DNA of 32,987 bases from DATBDE01 sp036270095 (lineage in GTDB: Bacteria; Actinomycetota; Thermoleophilia; Solirubrobacterales; Solirubrobacteraceae): positions 1-32,987 of the forward strand of contig DATBDE010000035.1 of assembly GCA_036270095.1 (NCBI GenBank), read 5' to 3'. The translations under genes and the position numbers were made by a program. Shown here piece by piece: positions 22,199 to 30,079 of this stretch; position 1 is the stretch's first letter, and the number at the start of each line of letters is the position of its first letter. The notes below the pieces were generated by a model, which ran no database searches, was not told the origin of the DNA, and saw nothing but the letters and a program-made list of their open reading frames with translations.

Positions 22199-23313
22199 CT
22201 TGCCGGCGCGCTGCTGACGTCGACCACGGCCGCGATCACCGCCTCCACCTGGGCGTCGGTCAGATGGGGATACATCGGCAGACTGAGCGCGCGGCTGGCG
22301 AGCCGCTCGGCGATCGGGAATTCCCCGGGGGCGTGACCGTCGGCCCGGTAGGCGGCCGTGAGGTGGGGGAGGGGCTCGTAGTGGACGAGCGTTTGCACGC
22401 CGCGCTCCTGCAGGCCGGCGCCGAGCGCGTCGCGCTCGGGCGACCCCAGGACGAACTGGTGCCAGGCCGCTTCGTGCAACCCGTCGCGCGGCGGCAGCTC
22501 GAGGTCGGCGAGGTCCTCGAAGGCGCCGAGATACCGGTGCGCGATCGCTGCACGCCGGTCGTTCCACGCCTCCAACCGGCGGAGCTTGACGCGCAGCCAC
22601 GCGGCCTGGAGCTCGTCGAGCCGCGAGTTGAGGCCCTTGATCTCGGACTGGCCGCGGCGCCGCCACCCGTAGGTGCGAAGCAGGCGGACGCGATCGGCGA
22701 GCTCGGCATCGCCGGTGGTCACGGCGCCACCGTCGCCGAAAGCCCCGAGGTTCTTGACCGGGTAGAACGAGAACCCCGCGGCCCGGGCCAGGCTCCCGGC
22801 GCGGTTTCCCGCTCTGCCGGCACCATGAGCCTGGGCGGCATCCTCGTGCAGGAGGAGCCCATGGCGCTCGGCCACCTGCCCGAGCGCCTCCATCGGCGCG
22901 AGGCGGCCGAAGAGGTGCACGGGCAGGATGGACCGGGTCCGCTCGGTGATGGCCGCCTCGACCGCCGCCGGATCCACGTTGTAGGTGACCGGATCGACGT
23001 CGGCGCCGACCGGCGTCGCTCCGACCAGCGACACCGCCATCCAGGTGGCCACGGCCGTGTAGACAGGGACGACGACCTCGTCGCCCGGGCCGATGCCCTC
23101 GGCCCGCAGGATGAGCTGAAGCGCGTCGAGGCCGCTGGCCACGCCCACGGCCGACGTCGCCTCGCACGCTTCGGCGAACTCGCGCTCGAACCCCTCGACC
23201 TCCTCGCCGAGCACGTACCAGGCGCGTGCGTGTACGCGGTCGGCGGCGGCGTCGAGCTCCGCGCGCAGCTCCGCGCGCGCGGGCGCGAGGTCCATGGCCG
23301 GTATCTGGATCAC
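22195..23313 (-). CDS. DegT/DnrJ/EryC1/StrS aminotransferase (FdtB/QdtB-like)
   Basis: A 372-residue PLP enzyme. The PLP lysine is Lys187 in GFSFYPVKNLGAFGDGGAV. The cofactor phosphate/ring contacts appear as ASGLDALQLIL and HEDAAQAHGA (Asp158, Gln161), and the C-terminal substrate part has YEPLPHLTAAY. With an FdtA-type ketoisomerase directly upstream, the expected reaction is amination at C3 of dTDP-3-keto-6-deoxyhexose, giving dTDP-Fuc3N or dTDP-Qui3N. The start is GTG 23313, overlapping the ketoisomerase stop (GTGA); MDLAPARAEL at 23295 is an alternative. Its stop overlaps the next gene. Soluble cytoplasmic enzyme. Confidence 0.88.
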   Translation of the reverse strand: MIQIPAMDLAPARAELRAELDAAADRVHARAWYVLGEEVEGFEREFAEACEATSAVGVASGLDALQLILRAEGIGPGDEVVVPVYTAVATWMAVSLVGATPVGADVDPVTYNVDPAAVEAAITERTRSILPVHLFGRLAPMEALGQVAERHGLLLHEDAAQAHGAGRAGNRAGSLARAAGFSFYPVKNLGAFGDGGAVTTGDAELADRVRLLRTYGWRRRGQSEIKGLNSRLDELQAAWLRVKLRRLEAWNDRRAAIAHRYLGAFEDLADLELPPRDGLHEAAWHQFVLGSPERDALGAGLQERGVQTLVHYEPLPHLTAAYRADGHAPGEFPIAERLASRALSLPMYPHLTDAQVEAVIAAVVDVSSAPAR

Positions 23314-23741
23314 GCCTCGCGCCGTTTCTCGGCGCGGAACTCCTCGTACTCGTAGAGGTAGTCGTCGCTGTCGTAGTGCTCGCTGGCGAGGACGAGGCAG
23401 ACGGCTCCCGAGGAGAAGTTCGCGATTTCCCGCCAGACCATGCGTGGCAGGTGTAGCCCGTAGTAGGAGCGGTTCAGCGTGACCGCCTCCCGGCGCTCCC
23501 CGTCGTCGAGGATCACGTCGAAGCTGCCGGACGGCGCCACGAGCAACTGCTCGAGCCGCCGGTGGGCGTGTCCCGCCCGGCTCTCGCCGCCGGGGACGTC
23601 ATACAGCCAGTACGCGCGCCGGATCTCGAACGGGATGTGCTGCTCCGCCTCGACGACGGTGAGGTTGCCGCGGCGGTCGCGGATCGTCTTCAGGTCGACC
23701 AGCGTGCAGCCCGGGATCGACGGTCCGCGGGTAGCCGACAT
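23310..23741 (-). CDS. FdtA/QdtA-type dTDP-4-keto-6-deoxyglucose 3,4-ketoisomerase
   Basis: A 143-residue cupin. It matches the FdtA/WxcM-like family along its length: CTLVDLKTIRDRRGNLTVVE, HIPFEIRRAYWLYDVPGGES, the catalytic His pair GHAH (58, 60), SGSFDVILDDGE, LNRSYYGLHLPRMVWREIAN, and FSSGAVCLVLASEHYDSDDY. It moves the keto group from C4 to C3 of dTDP-4-keto-6-deoxyglucose. Whether the product has the galacto (Fdt) or gluco (Qdt) configuration cannot be told from sequence by eye. ATG 23741 is 3 bp after the acyltransferase stop; its own stop overlaps the aminotransferase start. Confidence 0.9.
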   Translation of the reverse strand: MSATRGPSIPGCTLVDLKTIRDRRGNLTVVEAEQHIPFEIRRAYWLYDVPGGESRAGHAHRRLEQLLVAPSGSFDVILDDGERREAVTLNRSYYGLHLPRMVWREIANFSSGAVCLVLASEHYDSDDYLYEYEEFRAEKRREA

Positions 23742-23744
23742 CCG

Positions 23745-24704
23745 CTAGCCGTCCAGGCGCAGCTCGTAGTGCTCGTGGAGGGCCGAGCCCGCGCCGAACT
23801 CGGACTTCCAACCGTAGAGCCCCTCGTTGAGGCCGGTCGACGGCGCGTTGCTGATCCCGAAGTCGAAGTACCGGCGACCCAGGCCACGCGCCCACTCGAT
23901 CGCAACCCGCACCGCCGCATCGAGGGCGCCCACCGCACGGCCGGGCGCGGACGCGGCCAGGTACTGCGCGTGCACGACCCGGGGCGAGACGAACAGCACC
24001 GTCCCGGCGACCACCTCGCCGTCCAGCCGTGACACGACCAGCTCGATCTGGTCCGGGAACAGCTCGCACAACTGCGCCATCTCGGCGAGCGTATGCACGG
24101 GAGCGACCTCGTGGCGTCCCAGCGCTCCTTCGAGCACGGGCCAGAAGGCCGCAAGCTCCGCGGTCGAGCGCTGCACCGAGACGCCGGCCCGCTCAGCCTT
24201 GCGCAGGGTCCGGCGGCGCCGCTGGGCCAACGAAGGCTCCTCGCGCAGGTCGATGGGGCTTGTGAGGTCCCAGCGGGCGAGGGCGGCACCCAGGCGGCGC
24301 AGTGCCCAGAGGTCGTCGGCGAACGGCGACCGGTGGTAGATCGCCGGGACCGCCTTGTAGACCAGACGCCGGAAGCCCATGTCGCGCCAGGCGGACACGG
24401 CCGCCTCCATGGCCGCCATCGCTGTCGTGCCGCCAGTGCCGGTGCGCATGAGCAGCCCACCAAAGGTCGCGCCGGGGTGGCTCACCACCTGCTCGCTCCG
24501 GGCGGCCCCCGCGGCCGCCGGGATGACCCCGAGGAGGCGCTCCCGCTCGTCCCAGAGCAGGAGCGAGGCGTCGCGAAACCGATCGTCCGGGTGGTAGCCG
24601 AGGAACCGGCGCGTGTGCAGGAAGGTCCCCGTCGGCGCAGCGGCGATGAGGCGCTCCCAGTCCTCGGCCCGCGCGGGCTCGTAGCGACCGGCGGTCACCC
24701 GCAC
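23745..24704 (-). CDS. FemAB-like GNAT-fold N-acyltransferase
   Basis: A 319-residue protein with two GNAT-type halves as in FemAB/BioF2-like proteins. Typical parts are WERLIAAAPTGTFLHTRRFL at the start, SHPGATFGGLLMR, the central basic helix QRRRRTLRKAERAGVSVQRS, and the C-terminal LDAAVRVAIEWARGLGRRYF followed by DFGISNAPSTGLNEGLYGWK. In sugar clusters such proteins add acyl or aminoacyl groups to amino sugars, so the C3 amine made by the neighbouring aminotransferase is a likely acceptor. The start GTG 24704 is 4 bp after the methyltransferase stop; longer frames upstream overlap that gene. The donor (acyl-CoA or aminoacyl-tRNA) is not evident. Confidence 0.82.
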   Translation of the reverse strand: MRVTAGRYEPARAEDWERLIAAAPTGTFLHTRRFLGYHPDDRFRDASLLLWDERERLLGVIPAAAGAARSEQVVSHPGATFGGLLMRTGTGGTTAMAAMEAAVSAWRDMGFRRLVYKAVPAIYHRSPFADDLWALRRLGAALARWDLTSPIDLREEPSLAQRRRRTLRKAERAGVSVQRSTAELAAFWPVLEGALGRHEVAPVHTLAEMAQLCELFPDQIELVVSRLDGEVVAGTVLFVSPRVVHAQYLAASAPGRAVGALDAAVRVAIEWARGLGRRYFDFGISNAPSTGLNEGLYGWKSEFGAGSALHEHYELRLDG

Positions 24705-24708
24705 CCGA

Positions 24709-25500
24709 TCACGGCGCGAGCACCAACAGGTCCTCCCTGCGGTTGGCCAACGGGAGCCCGGCGGGCTGCGGGACGACGTAGGCGTCGAAGCCCGCCGCGC
24801 GCGCACGCAGGACGAGGCCGTACAGGACGGCATCGTCGATGGCACCCGGCTCCACCCGGTTGAAGTTGACGTCCGGTGGGCTGTCGTCGCCGGTCACGGC
24901 CGCGTGGAACGCCCGTCCGGCCGCGCTGGCGAGGAAACGGCGCCGCTTCGACAGGTTGGGGATGTCCCCGATCAAGGCGGCGCCACCCGGCGCGAGGTGG
25001 CCGAGCACCGCGTCGAGGAAGGACCAGCCGCCGCGCTCCGCGAAGACGTGATGGAAGACGCTGTAGGCCAGCACGACATCGCAGGCCGCATCGAGCTGCG
25101 CCGGCTCGGCGGCCTCCGGATACGGCCCCGGGAGCTTGGTCACGCTCGCCGCGTCGGGGAGCTGGTCGAGCATCTCGGGCGCGTCGACCCACAGCAGCCG
25201 GTGGCCGGCCTTCACGCAGACGTTGAGCAGGAGTCGCGGCAGCGGGCCGCACCCCGGGCCGATCTCCAACACCCGCATGCCCCGCTTGCGCAGGGGCGGT
25301 AGCTTGCTCACGACGTCGTCGAAGATGGCGTCCTCGAAGCCCGCGCGGTAGCGGTCGGGGAACCCGATCCGCTCGTTCGGGCCCAGGGTCGGATCCACGG
25401 CGAGGCGGCGGAAGTCCTCGTACTCGAGGTTGCTGAAGCGCCGGACCTCCTCGTCCGTCGCCACCGACGTCGGTGCTGGCGTCTGCGGATCCGCAACCAT
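24709..25500 (-). CDS. Class I SAM-dependent methyltransferase (sugar operon)
   Basis: A 263-residue methyltransferase with an N-terminal ~75-residue helical extension (VRRFSNLEYEDFRRLAVDPT). The SAM fold follows: motif I MRVLEIGPGCGPLPRLLLN (residues ~75-93), acidic LLWVDAPEMLDQL, then CDVVLAYSVFHHVFAERGGW and HLAPGGAALIGDIPNLSKR. Methyltransferases of this layout recur in polysaccharide loci and are often predicted to methylate sugar hydroxyls or amines; the target is unproven. ATG 25500 is the second start of the operon, 40 bp after the preceding gene. Soluble. Confidence 0.82.
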   Translation of the reverse strand: MVADPQTPAPTSVATDEEVRRFSNLEYEDFRRLAVDPTLGPNERIGFPDRYRAGFEDAIFDDVVSKLPPLRKRGMRVLEIGPGCGPLPRLLLNVCVKAGHRLLWVDAPEMLDQLPDAASVTKLPGPYPEAAEPAQLDAACDVVLAYSVFHHVFAERGGWSFLDAVLGHLAPGGAALIGDIPNLSKRRRFLASAAGRAFHAAVTGDDSPPDVNFNRVEPGAIDDAVLYGLVLRARAAGFDAYVVPQPAGLPLANRREDLLVLAP

Positions 25501-25539
25501 TCCCGGTCCGAGCCTAGCCTGCCCCGACCCGCGACGGGA

Positions 25540-26304
25540 TCAGTTGGCGCCGCAGACGAGCACCTGCCGCCGGGACTGAGCGGTGAACGGCGAACGGTCG
25601 AGGTCCCCGTAGCGCTCACGGATGGCCAATCCCGCCGTCGCGAGCCCCCGCTCGAGGTCCCCGCTGAAGAACTGTCGGAGCTCGTGCCGTATGCGGGCCA
25701 CGGGCTGCCCGTCGCCGCTCCCGCGCTCCACCAGTCGCCAGTCCGTGGTCAGAATCAGCGACTCGGGGTCGTAGAACCGGTCTTCGCGCAGCTCCAGGCG
25801 CCGCCCCTCCCCGTCGGTGATCTCCCGGACCAGCAGGTCCCGCTCGGCACGCCCGAGCCAGTCCAGGTTGGGCTGGGAGACGTCGAAGGCGTAGACGCCA
25901 GCGGGGGCCAACCGCCGTCGCACGGCGGTGAATGCCTGTGCCAGGTCGTCGTCGCTGTGCAGGTGCTGGAGGGTGTTGTAACAGCAGGTCACCAGGTCGA
26001 AGTGCCCGTCGACGGGGGGCAACCGCAGGTCGCCACGGACCCACTCGATGCCCGGGTCGCGCTCGGCCCCGACGCGCAGCATCTCGGGGGACTCGTCGAC
26101 CCCGACGACGCGCGTTTTCACGCCCCCGGAACGTTCGGCTACGCCGCGCGCCAGCTCGGTAGTGATCGTGCCGCTCCCGCAGCCGAGGTCCAGCACCGAC
26201 CGGGTACCCTGCCCGACGACGCTTCGGTAGAAGGCGACGTACGGTGCGGGGTCGTAGCTGTCGTCCCAGAACGGCGCCCAAGCGTCGAACGCCGGTCGTC
26301 GCAT
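25540..26304 (-). CDS. Class I SAM-dependent methyltransferase, first gene of the sugar operon
   Basis: A 254-residue methyltransferase. It begins AFDAWAPFWDDSYDPAPYVA, a common opening of small-molecule N/O-methyltransferases. Motif I is SVLDLGCGSGTITTELARGV, the acidic motif RVVGVDESPEMLRVG, then GDLRLPPVDGHFDLVTCCYN and LAPAGVYAFDVSQPNLDWLG. The C-terminus is beta-rich (RLVERGSGDGQPVARIRHEL). Amino-sugar N,N-dimethyltransferases look similar, so the C3 amine is a candidate target, in competition with acylation; this is inference. ATG 26304 overlaps the ATG at 26303 on the other strand. The longer frame upstream is dismissed because it lies inside the divergent gene. Confidence 0.82.
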   Translation of the reverse strand: MRRPAFDAWAPFWDDSYDPAPYVAFYRSVVGQGTRSVLDLGCGSGTITTELARGVAERSGGVKTRVVGVDESPEMLRVGAERDPGIEWVRGDLRLPPVDGHFDLVTCCYNTLQHLHSDDDLAQAFTAVRRRLAPAGVYAFDVSQPNLDWLGRAERDLLVREITDGEGRRLELREDRFYDPESLILTTDWRLVERGSGDGQPVARIRHELRQFFSGDLERGLATAGLAIRERYGDLDRSPFTAQSRRQVLVCGAN

Positions 26305-26306
26305 GG

Positions 26307-26320
26307 GGAAACATGATTCC
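26307..26320. promoter_or_regulatory. Near-palindrome between overlapping divergent starts
   Basis: GGAAACATGATTCC fills the 19-bp gap between the methyltransferase ATG (26304, leftward) and the acyltransferase ATG (26324, rightward). It is symmetrical at 12 of 14 positions. With no room for two promoters in the gap, each operon must be transcribed from within the other's coding region; the palindrome could be a shared operator. Confidence 0.3.
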
Positions 26321-26323
26321 ACG

Positions 26324-27331
26324 ATGACCGACGACGGCATCGCGATCATTTCGCTCGACGAGCGGGACCGGTGGGAGGCCGAGCACCGGCGGGACGGCCT
26401 GCCCTCGCAGTCGTGGACCTATGCCCACGCACTCCGCGCGATGGGGATCGAGCCGAGGCTGGCGGTCGTGCGCGCGGGAGGGGCCCGGATGCTCCTGCCG
26501 TTCTTCGAGCGCAGCTGGAACGGCGCCACCGACATCGCCACGACGACCGGGCTCTCCGGCGCCTCGATCATGCCCAGCTCGCCCGCCCCGCTCGCCCTGT
26601 GGCGGGAGTACGCGCGCACGCGCGGGTGCGTCGCCGGTTACGTCCGGCTCGCCACGTCGGTCAGCTTCGAGGACGAGATGCCAGAGGTCGGATTGGTTCC
26701 GAACCGGACCGTCTTCCTGCTCGACCTGGCCGGACGCGACGTGCTGAAGGCGTCCTCGGAGATCGTCCGCCGCAAGGTGCGCAAGGCCTCCAGGCTCGGA
26801 GCTGTCGTCGTCGACGACCGCGCCCGCCTGGCCGATCGCTTGAAGGACCTGCATCCGGCCACGATGGTTCGGGCCGGCGCGGGGCCCGAATACGACTTCC
26901 CAGCGCAGGCTCTCGAACGGTGGGCACTCGACCCCAGCTCGATCGTCCTCGGCGGGAGCCTCGGAGGTTCGATCGAGGCGGTCTCGCTGTTCTGCGTCGC
27001 CGGCCGCCACGCCGAGTACCACCTGAACGCCAGCACTCCGCGAGGGCGGGACCTGACGGCCTGGCTCATCGTCCACGCGGTCGACCGCTTGGTCGAGGCC
27101 GGGGTCGAGGTGCTGAACCTCGGCGGGGCGGCAAAGCGCCCCGGCGACGGTGTCTACCAGTTCAAGGAGCGGTTCAACGGACGGCCGGCCGACGTCCACG
27201 CGGCGCGGCAGATCTACGACCTCGACCGGTACGAGGAGCTCTGCCGGCGCGCCGGCGCCGCTGCCTCAGACTCCTGGTTTCCAGCGTATCGCGCTCGCGA
27301 AAACGCTCGACCACTAGAGTCGCAGACGTGA
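26324..27331 (+). CDS. Second FemAB-like GNAT-fold N-acyltransferase
   Basis: A 335-residue protein of the FemAB/GNAT type. Key parts are GLPSQSWTYAHALRAMGIEP at the N-terminus, the strand VVRAGGARMLLPFFER, the central basic helix SSEIVRRKVRKASRLGAVVV, then AEYHLNASTPRGRDLTAWLI and the typical C-terminus VEVLNLGGAAKRPGDGVYQF with KERFNG. It resembles the leftward acyltransferase in architecture but is clearly different in sequence. ATG 26324 (MTDDGIAIISL) is preferred; ATG 26303 overlaps the divergent start. Its stop overlaps the glycosyltransferase start (GTGA). It may acylate the same or another amino sugar. Confidence 0.8.
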   Translation: MTDDGIAIISLDERDRWEAEHRRDGLPSQSWTYAHALRAMGIEPRLAVVRAGGARMLLPFFERSWNGATDIATTTGLSGASIMPSSPAPLALWREYARTRGCVAGYVRLATSVSFEDEMPEVGLVPNRTVFLLDLAGRDVLKASSEIVRRKVRKASRLGAVVVDDRARLADRLKDLHPATMVRAGAGPEYDFPAQALERWALDPSSIVLGGSLGGSIEAVSLFCVAGRHAEYHLNASTPRGRDLTAWLIVHAVDRLVEAGVEVLNLGGAAKRPGDGVYQFKERFNGRPADVHAARQIYDLDRYEELCRRAGAAASDSWFPAYRARENARPLESQT

Positions 27332-28335
27332 ACCCGCGTGAAGCGCTCGCGAGCCGGTGGGCACGGGTCCGCGAAGCGCGGAGGGACATCCTCACGGCGC
27401 GGGTCGGGGTCCAGGAGCTCGCCGGCGACCTGGCGGCGTGCCGGGCAGAGCTCGCTGCATGCCGGGCGGACCTCACAGCGTGCCGGCACGAGATCGCGAT
27501 TGCCACCCACGACCTGCACGCCCTGAGCGGCCGCCTGGCATGGGAGCGCGGGCGCACGCTCGATGCTCTTCGCGCCATCCGCGACGACGACAGTGCCGCA
27601 TGGCAGGCGCTGTGGCGGCTGCGTGACACCGAGGAGTACGCGGCCGCGTTCGACGAGGACGAGCCCCTGGTCTCGGTCGTCATCCCGACCTGGACCAACT
27701 GGCGGCTGCTGCGCGAGCGCGCTCTGCCGTCGCTCCTCGAGCAGACCTACAAGCGGTTCGAGTGCATCGTCGTGGGGGACGCCGCGCCGCCGGAGGCCGC
27801 AGACGTGGTGGGCTCGTTCGGAGACGATCGCCTGCGGTTCGTCAACCTGCCGTACCGGGGGCCGTATCCGGAGCACGACGTCGATGCGTGGCGGATCGCC
27901 GGGACCCTGCCGGCGAACACCGGCGTGGCTCTGTCGGGCGGCCGCTGGCTCCTCCACGGGAGCGACGACGACGTCCTGCGGCCGACCTGCATCGCCTCCC
28001 TGCTCGCGCTGGCCCGCGAGCAGGCCGCCGAGGTCGCCTACGGCAAGCAGGCCGTCTCAGTGGACGACGAGATCGTGGACGTCATCGGCGTCTTCCCACC
28101 CGAGCACGGGCATTGGGGGGCGCAGGCCTCGCTGATCCACAGCGGGCTCCGGTTCATCTGGGCCGAGCCCAGCGACTGGCTCTTCGAGGTTCCCAACGAC
28201 TGGTCGATGGCGGAGCGCATGCTCAGGATCGGGGTGCGGTTCGCGATGCTCGACGAGCCGGTCGTCGACTACTACCCGTCGCGAGGCTGGACGCCGCCCG
28301 CGCAGGTCGGGGAAGGCAACCCGGCGTCACGCTGA
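27328..28335 (+). CDS. Family-2 glycosyltransferase with N-terminal coiled-coil
   Basis: A 335-residue protein. Residues ~28-60 form three exact-phase heptads, LAACRAE LAACRAD LTACRHE, a Cys-bearing coiled-coil. The GT-A domain starts at ~112: LVSVVIPTWTNWRLLRERAL and PSLLEQTYKRFECIVVGDAA, with the nucleotide/metal motif GSDDD at 211-215. The C-terminal region ends DWSMAERMLRIGVRF to VDYYPSRGWTPP. Expected to move a nucleotide-activated sugar onto a glycan or lipid carrier. No membrane segment; the coiled-coil may bind partners. The start GTG 27328 overlaps the acyltransferase stop. The only glycosyltransferase in the window. Confidence 0.85.
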   Translation: MNPREALASRWARVREARRDILTARVGVQELAGDLAACRAELAACRADLTACRHEIAIATHDLHALSGRLAWERGRTLDALRAIRDDDSAAWQALWRLRDTEEYAAAFDEDEPLVSVVIPTWTNWRLLRERALPSLLEQTYKRFECIVVGDAAPPEAADVVGSFGDDRLRFVNLPYRGPYPEHDVDAWRIAGTLPANTGVALSGGRWLLHGSDDDVLRPTCIASLLALAREQAAEVAYGKQAVSVDDEIVDVIGVFPPEHGHWGAQASLIHSGLRFIWAEPSDWLFEVPNDWSMAERMLRIGVRFAMLDEPVVDYYPSRGWTPPAQVGEGNPASR

Positions 28336-28351
28336 TCAGACGCCGCGCGCG

Positions 28352-29410
28352 TCAGCCGAGCCAGTGCACCGGGTGCCAGTGGTGACGCCCGGTTCCCAGC
28401 ACGCGCTCCTCGCCGCCCGGCCACACGCGCAGGCGCAGCGCGACGACGCCGGGGTGGGCGTCGTCGCCCTCGTACCTCAGCCACGCGAGCGGGGCGTCGG
28501 CGGTGGCGCGCTCGCCGGCCGCTTCGATCGTGGCCCGAATGGTGTCTTGGACGGCGTCGGGCAGGTAGGGCCAGAAGACCGAGTGGAAGACGACGGTCGC
28601 GACGCCCGCGACCGGCTCCGCGAGCAGGCGCGCTATCCACGTGTCCGCGCTCTCCTGATCGAGGTCGACGGGGAACGCGCGGGCGATGTCCAGGGCGGCG
28701 CGCAGGTTGGCGAAGCGGATGTGCTCGTCCGGCCACAGGCACGACTCGAGGATGCGCCGGCCGTGGTCGGTGGTGGGGTCGATCGGGTCGAGGTCGCAGC
28801 CGCGGCGACTGTCCACCTCGAGCGGCGCGTCGAGGTCGGGCGTCCCGCCGTCCCAGTAGTCGACGAAGCGCACCGCGCTGTCGGCCGGGCCGAAGGCGGC
28901 GCCGTCGGCCTCGTAGCGATAGCGGTCGAAGTGCAAGTTGAGGCCGCCGCTGGAGCCGAGCTCGAGCACGCGCAGCGGTAGGCCGCTCGCGCGGGCGACG
29001 GCGAGGAAGCCGCCGATGAGGGCGCCGCAACGGGAGGTCTCGTTCGTCTGCAGCGGGTGGCGGAGGTCCGCGACGATCGCCGGGTCCCGGTCCGCGAAGG
29101 CCTCGCGGACGTATGGCCAGGCGGCGTCGGCGTCGTCATCGCCGCCGACGCTGGGCCAGTGGCGGGCGAGCTCGGGGCGCTCGCCGGCGAGGACCTCGTA
29201 GTGGACGCCGCTGAGGGCGCGGAAGCAGTACCACTCGCTCGGCGGCTCGGTGGCGTACGGCTCGAGCAGGGTCCACGTCGGCCCGCCGGCGCGGACGTCC
29301 TCGATCATCCGCGCGATCAGCGCCGCGTAGAACGGCGAGGGCGAATCTGCCGCGACGGCCTGGTCCTTGACCAGCGTTGTCAGCAGTGCAACACGTCGTC
29401 GATCGTCCAT
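28352..29410 (-). CDS. DUF2332 domain-containing protein
   Basis: A 352-residue DUF2332 protein, a family common in actinobacteria and of unknown function. Matching stretches include SPSPFYAALIARMIEDVRAG, the central Rossmann-like VLELGSSGGLNLHFDRYRY (residues ~146-164), NETSRCGALIGGFLAVARAS, and FHSVFWPYLPDAVQDTIRAT. The GSSGG motif resembles a SAM-binding loop, so a methyltransferase-like fold is possible. ATG 29410 was chosen at MDDRRRVALLTTLVKDQ; an upstream extension to 29578 lies over the opposite gene. It is convergent to the glycosyltransferase, 16 bp away, and not obviously part of the sugar locus. Confidence 0.85.
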   Translation of the reverse strand: MDDRRRVALLTTLVKDQAVAADSPSPFYAALIARMIEDVRAGGPTWTLLEPYATEPPSEWYCFRALSGVHYEVLAGERPELARHWPSVGGDDDADAAWPYVREAFADRDPAIVADLRHPLQTNETSRCGALIGGFLAVARASGLPLRVLELGSSGGLNLHFDRYRYEADGAAFGPADSAVRFVDYWDGGTPDLDAPLEVDSRRGCDLDPIDPTTDHGRRILESCLWPDEHIRFANLRAALDIARAFPVDLDQESADTWIARLLAEPVAGVATVVFHSVFWPYLPDAVQDTIRATIEAAGERATADAPLAWLRYEGDDAHPGVVALRLRVWPGGEERVLGTGRHHWHPVHWLG

Positions 29411-29459
29411 TCGTCCGTTCCCGCTAAAGCTCCTCGTAGGTCGCCCCGATGCCCGCAAC

Positions 29460-29852
29460 GTGTACCAGTTCAGCCGAGCGATCTTCCGCGAGCTCCGGCC
29501 GTATCTGGCGACTGAGGAGGCGCAGGCTGCAGTCCTCGAGGCGAGCGAGGACATGGTGGAGCGGCTGGCCTTTGGCACCGCTCCGCGGCGTCCGGCCCGC
29601 GAGCTGTTCCGGAACGTCCGGGTCTACGTCGGGTTGGAGTCGCAGCTCCGGGTCCGTCTCGTGATCGACCGCTACGTGGGCCTCGCGCAGACCGTCTGCG
29701 AAGACCGCCGGCGCCGGGGGCTGGACGCGTTCGGGCGGCCGCTGCCGTGCGCGGCGACGACGCGCCACGGGACGCAGTGCGCCCGTCGCCCGGTGGATGG
29801 GACGGCGTATTGCCCGTCGCACCGCCACCTCGGGCAGGTCCTGGTCGCCTGA
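29460..29852 (+). CDS. Small protein with C-terminal Cys/His motif
   Basis: About 130 residues. The N-terminal ~90 are helical (YQFSRAIFRELRPYLATEEA and LESQLRVRLVIDRYVGLAQT). The C-terminus has C-x9-C-x9-C-x2-H: LPCAATTRHGTQCARRPVDG followed by TAYCPSHRHLG, like the CxxxTxxGxxC...YCxxH motif of small predicted zinc-binding (DUF5763-like) proteins. The start is uncertain: GTG 29460 gives MYQFSRA, but there is no ribosome site. The frame is open further upstream, over the divergent DUF2332 start. Function unknown; nucleic-acid or protein binding through zinc is only a suggestion. Confidence 0.65.
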   Translation: MYQFSRAIFRELRPYLATEEAQAAVLEASEDMVERLAFGTAPRRPARELFRNVRVYVGLESQLRVRLVIDRYVGLAQTVCEDRRRRGLDAFGRPLPCAATTRHGTQCARRPVDGTAYCPSHRHLGQVLVA

Positions 29853-30079
29853 GCGTTCGGTCTGACCGCGGACAATTCCCCGACGGGGGCGTCGGGAGCC
29901 TGACAGCAGGGGTCGGTCCGGAGCCATGGTCCGTGCATGCTTCTGGCCGCAGCGCAGACAGCGGCGTCCGAGGGGCGACGCCGTTATGCGGGCGTCGCGC
30001 TCGTTCTCTCCAAGGGCGCGGCACTCCTCCGGCGGGGGAGGTCGAGGCAGGGACGCTTCGGCCCCCCGCCTCTCCCCGG
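29853..30079. other. Intergenic region without a convincing gene
   Basis: About 230 bp between convergent genes. Open frames crossing it are shadows with biased composition. It contains a short palindrome CGGTC-T-GACCG (29858-29868) just past the stop of the Cys/His gene, possibly part of a terminator. Confidence 0.35.
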
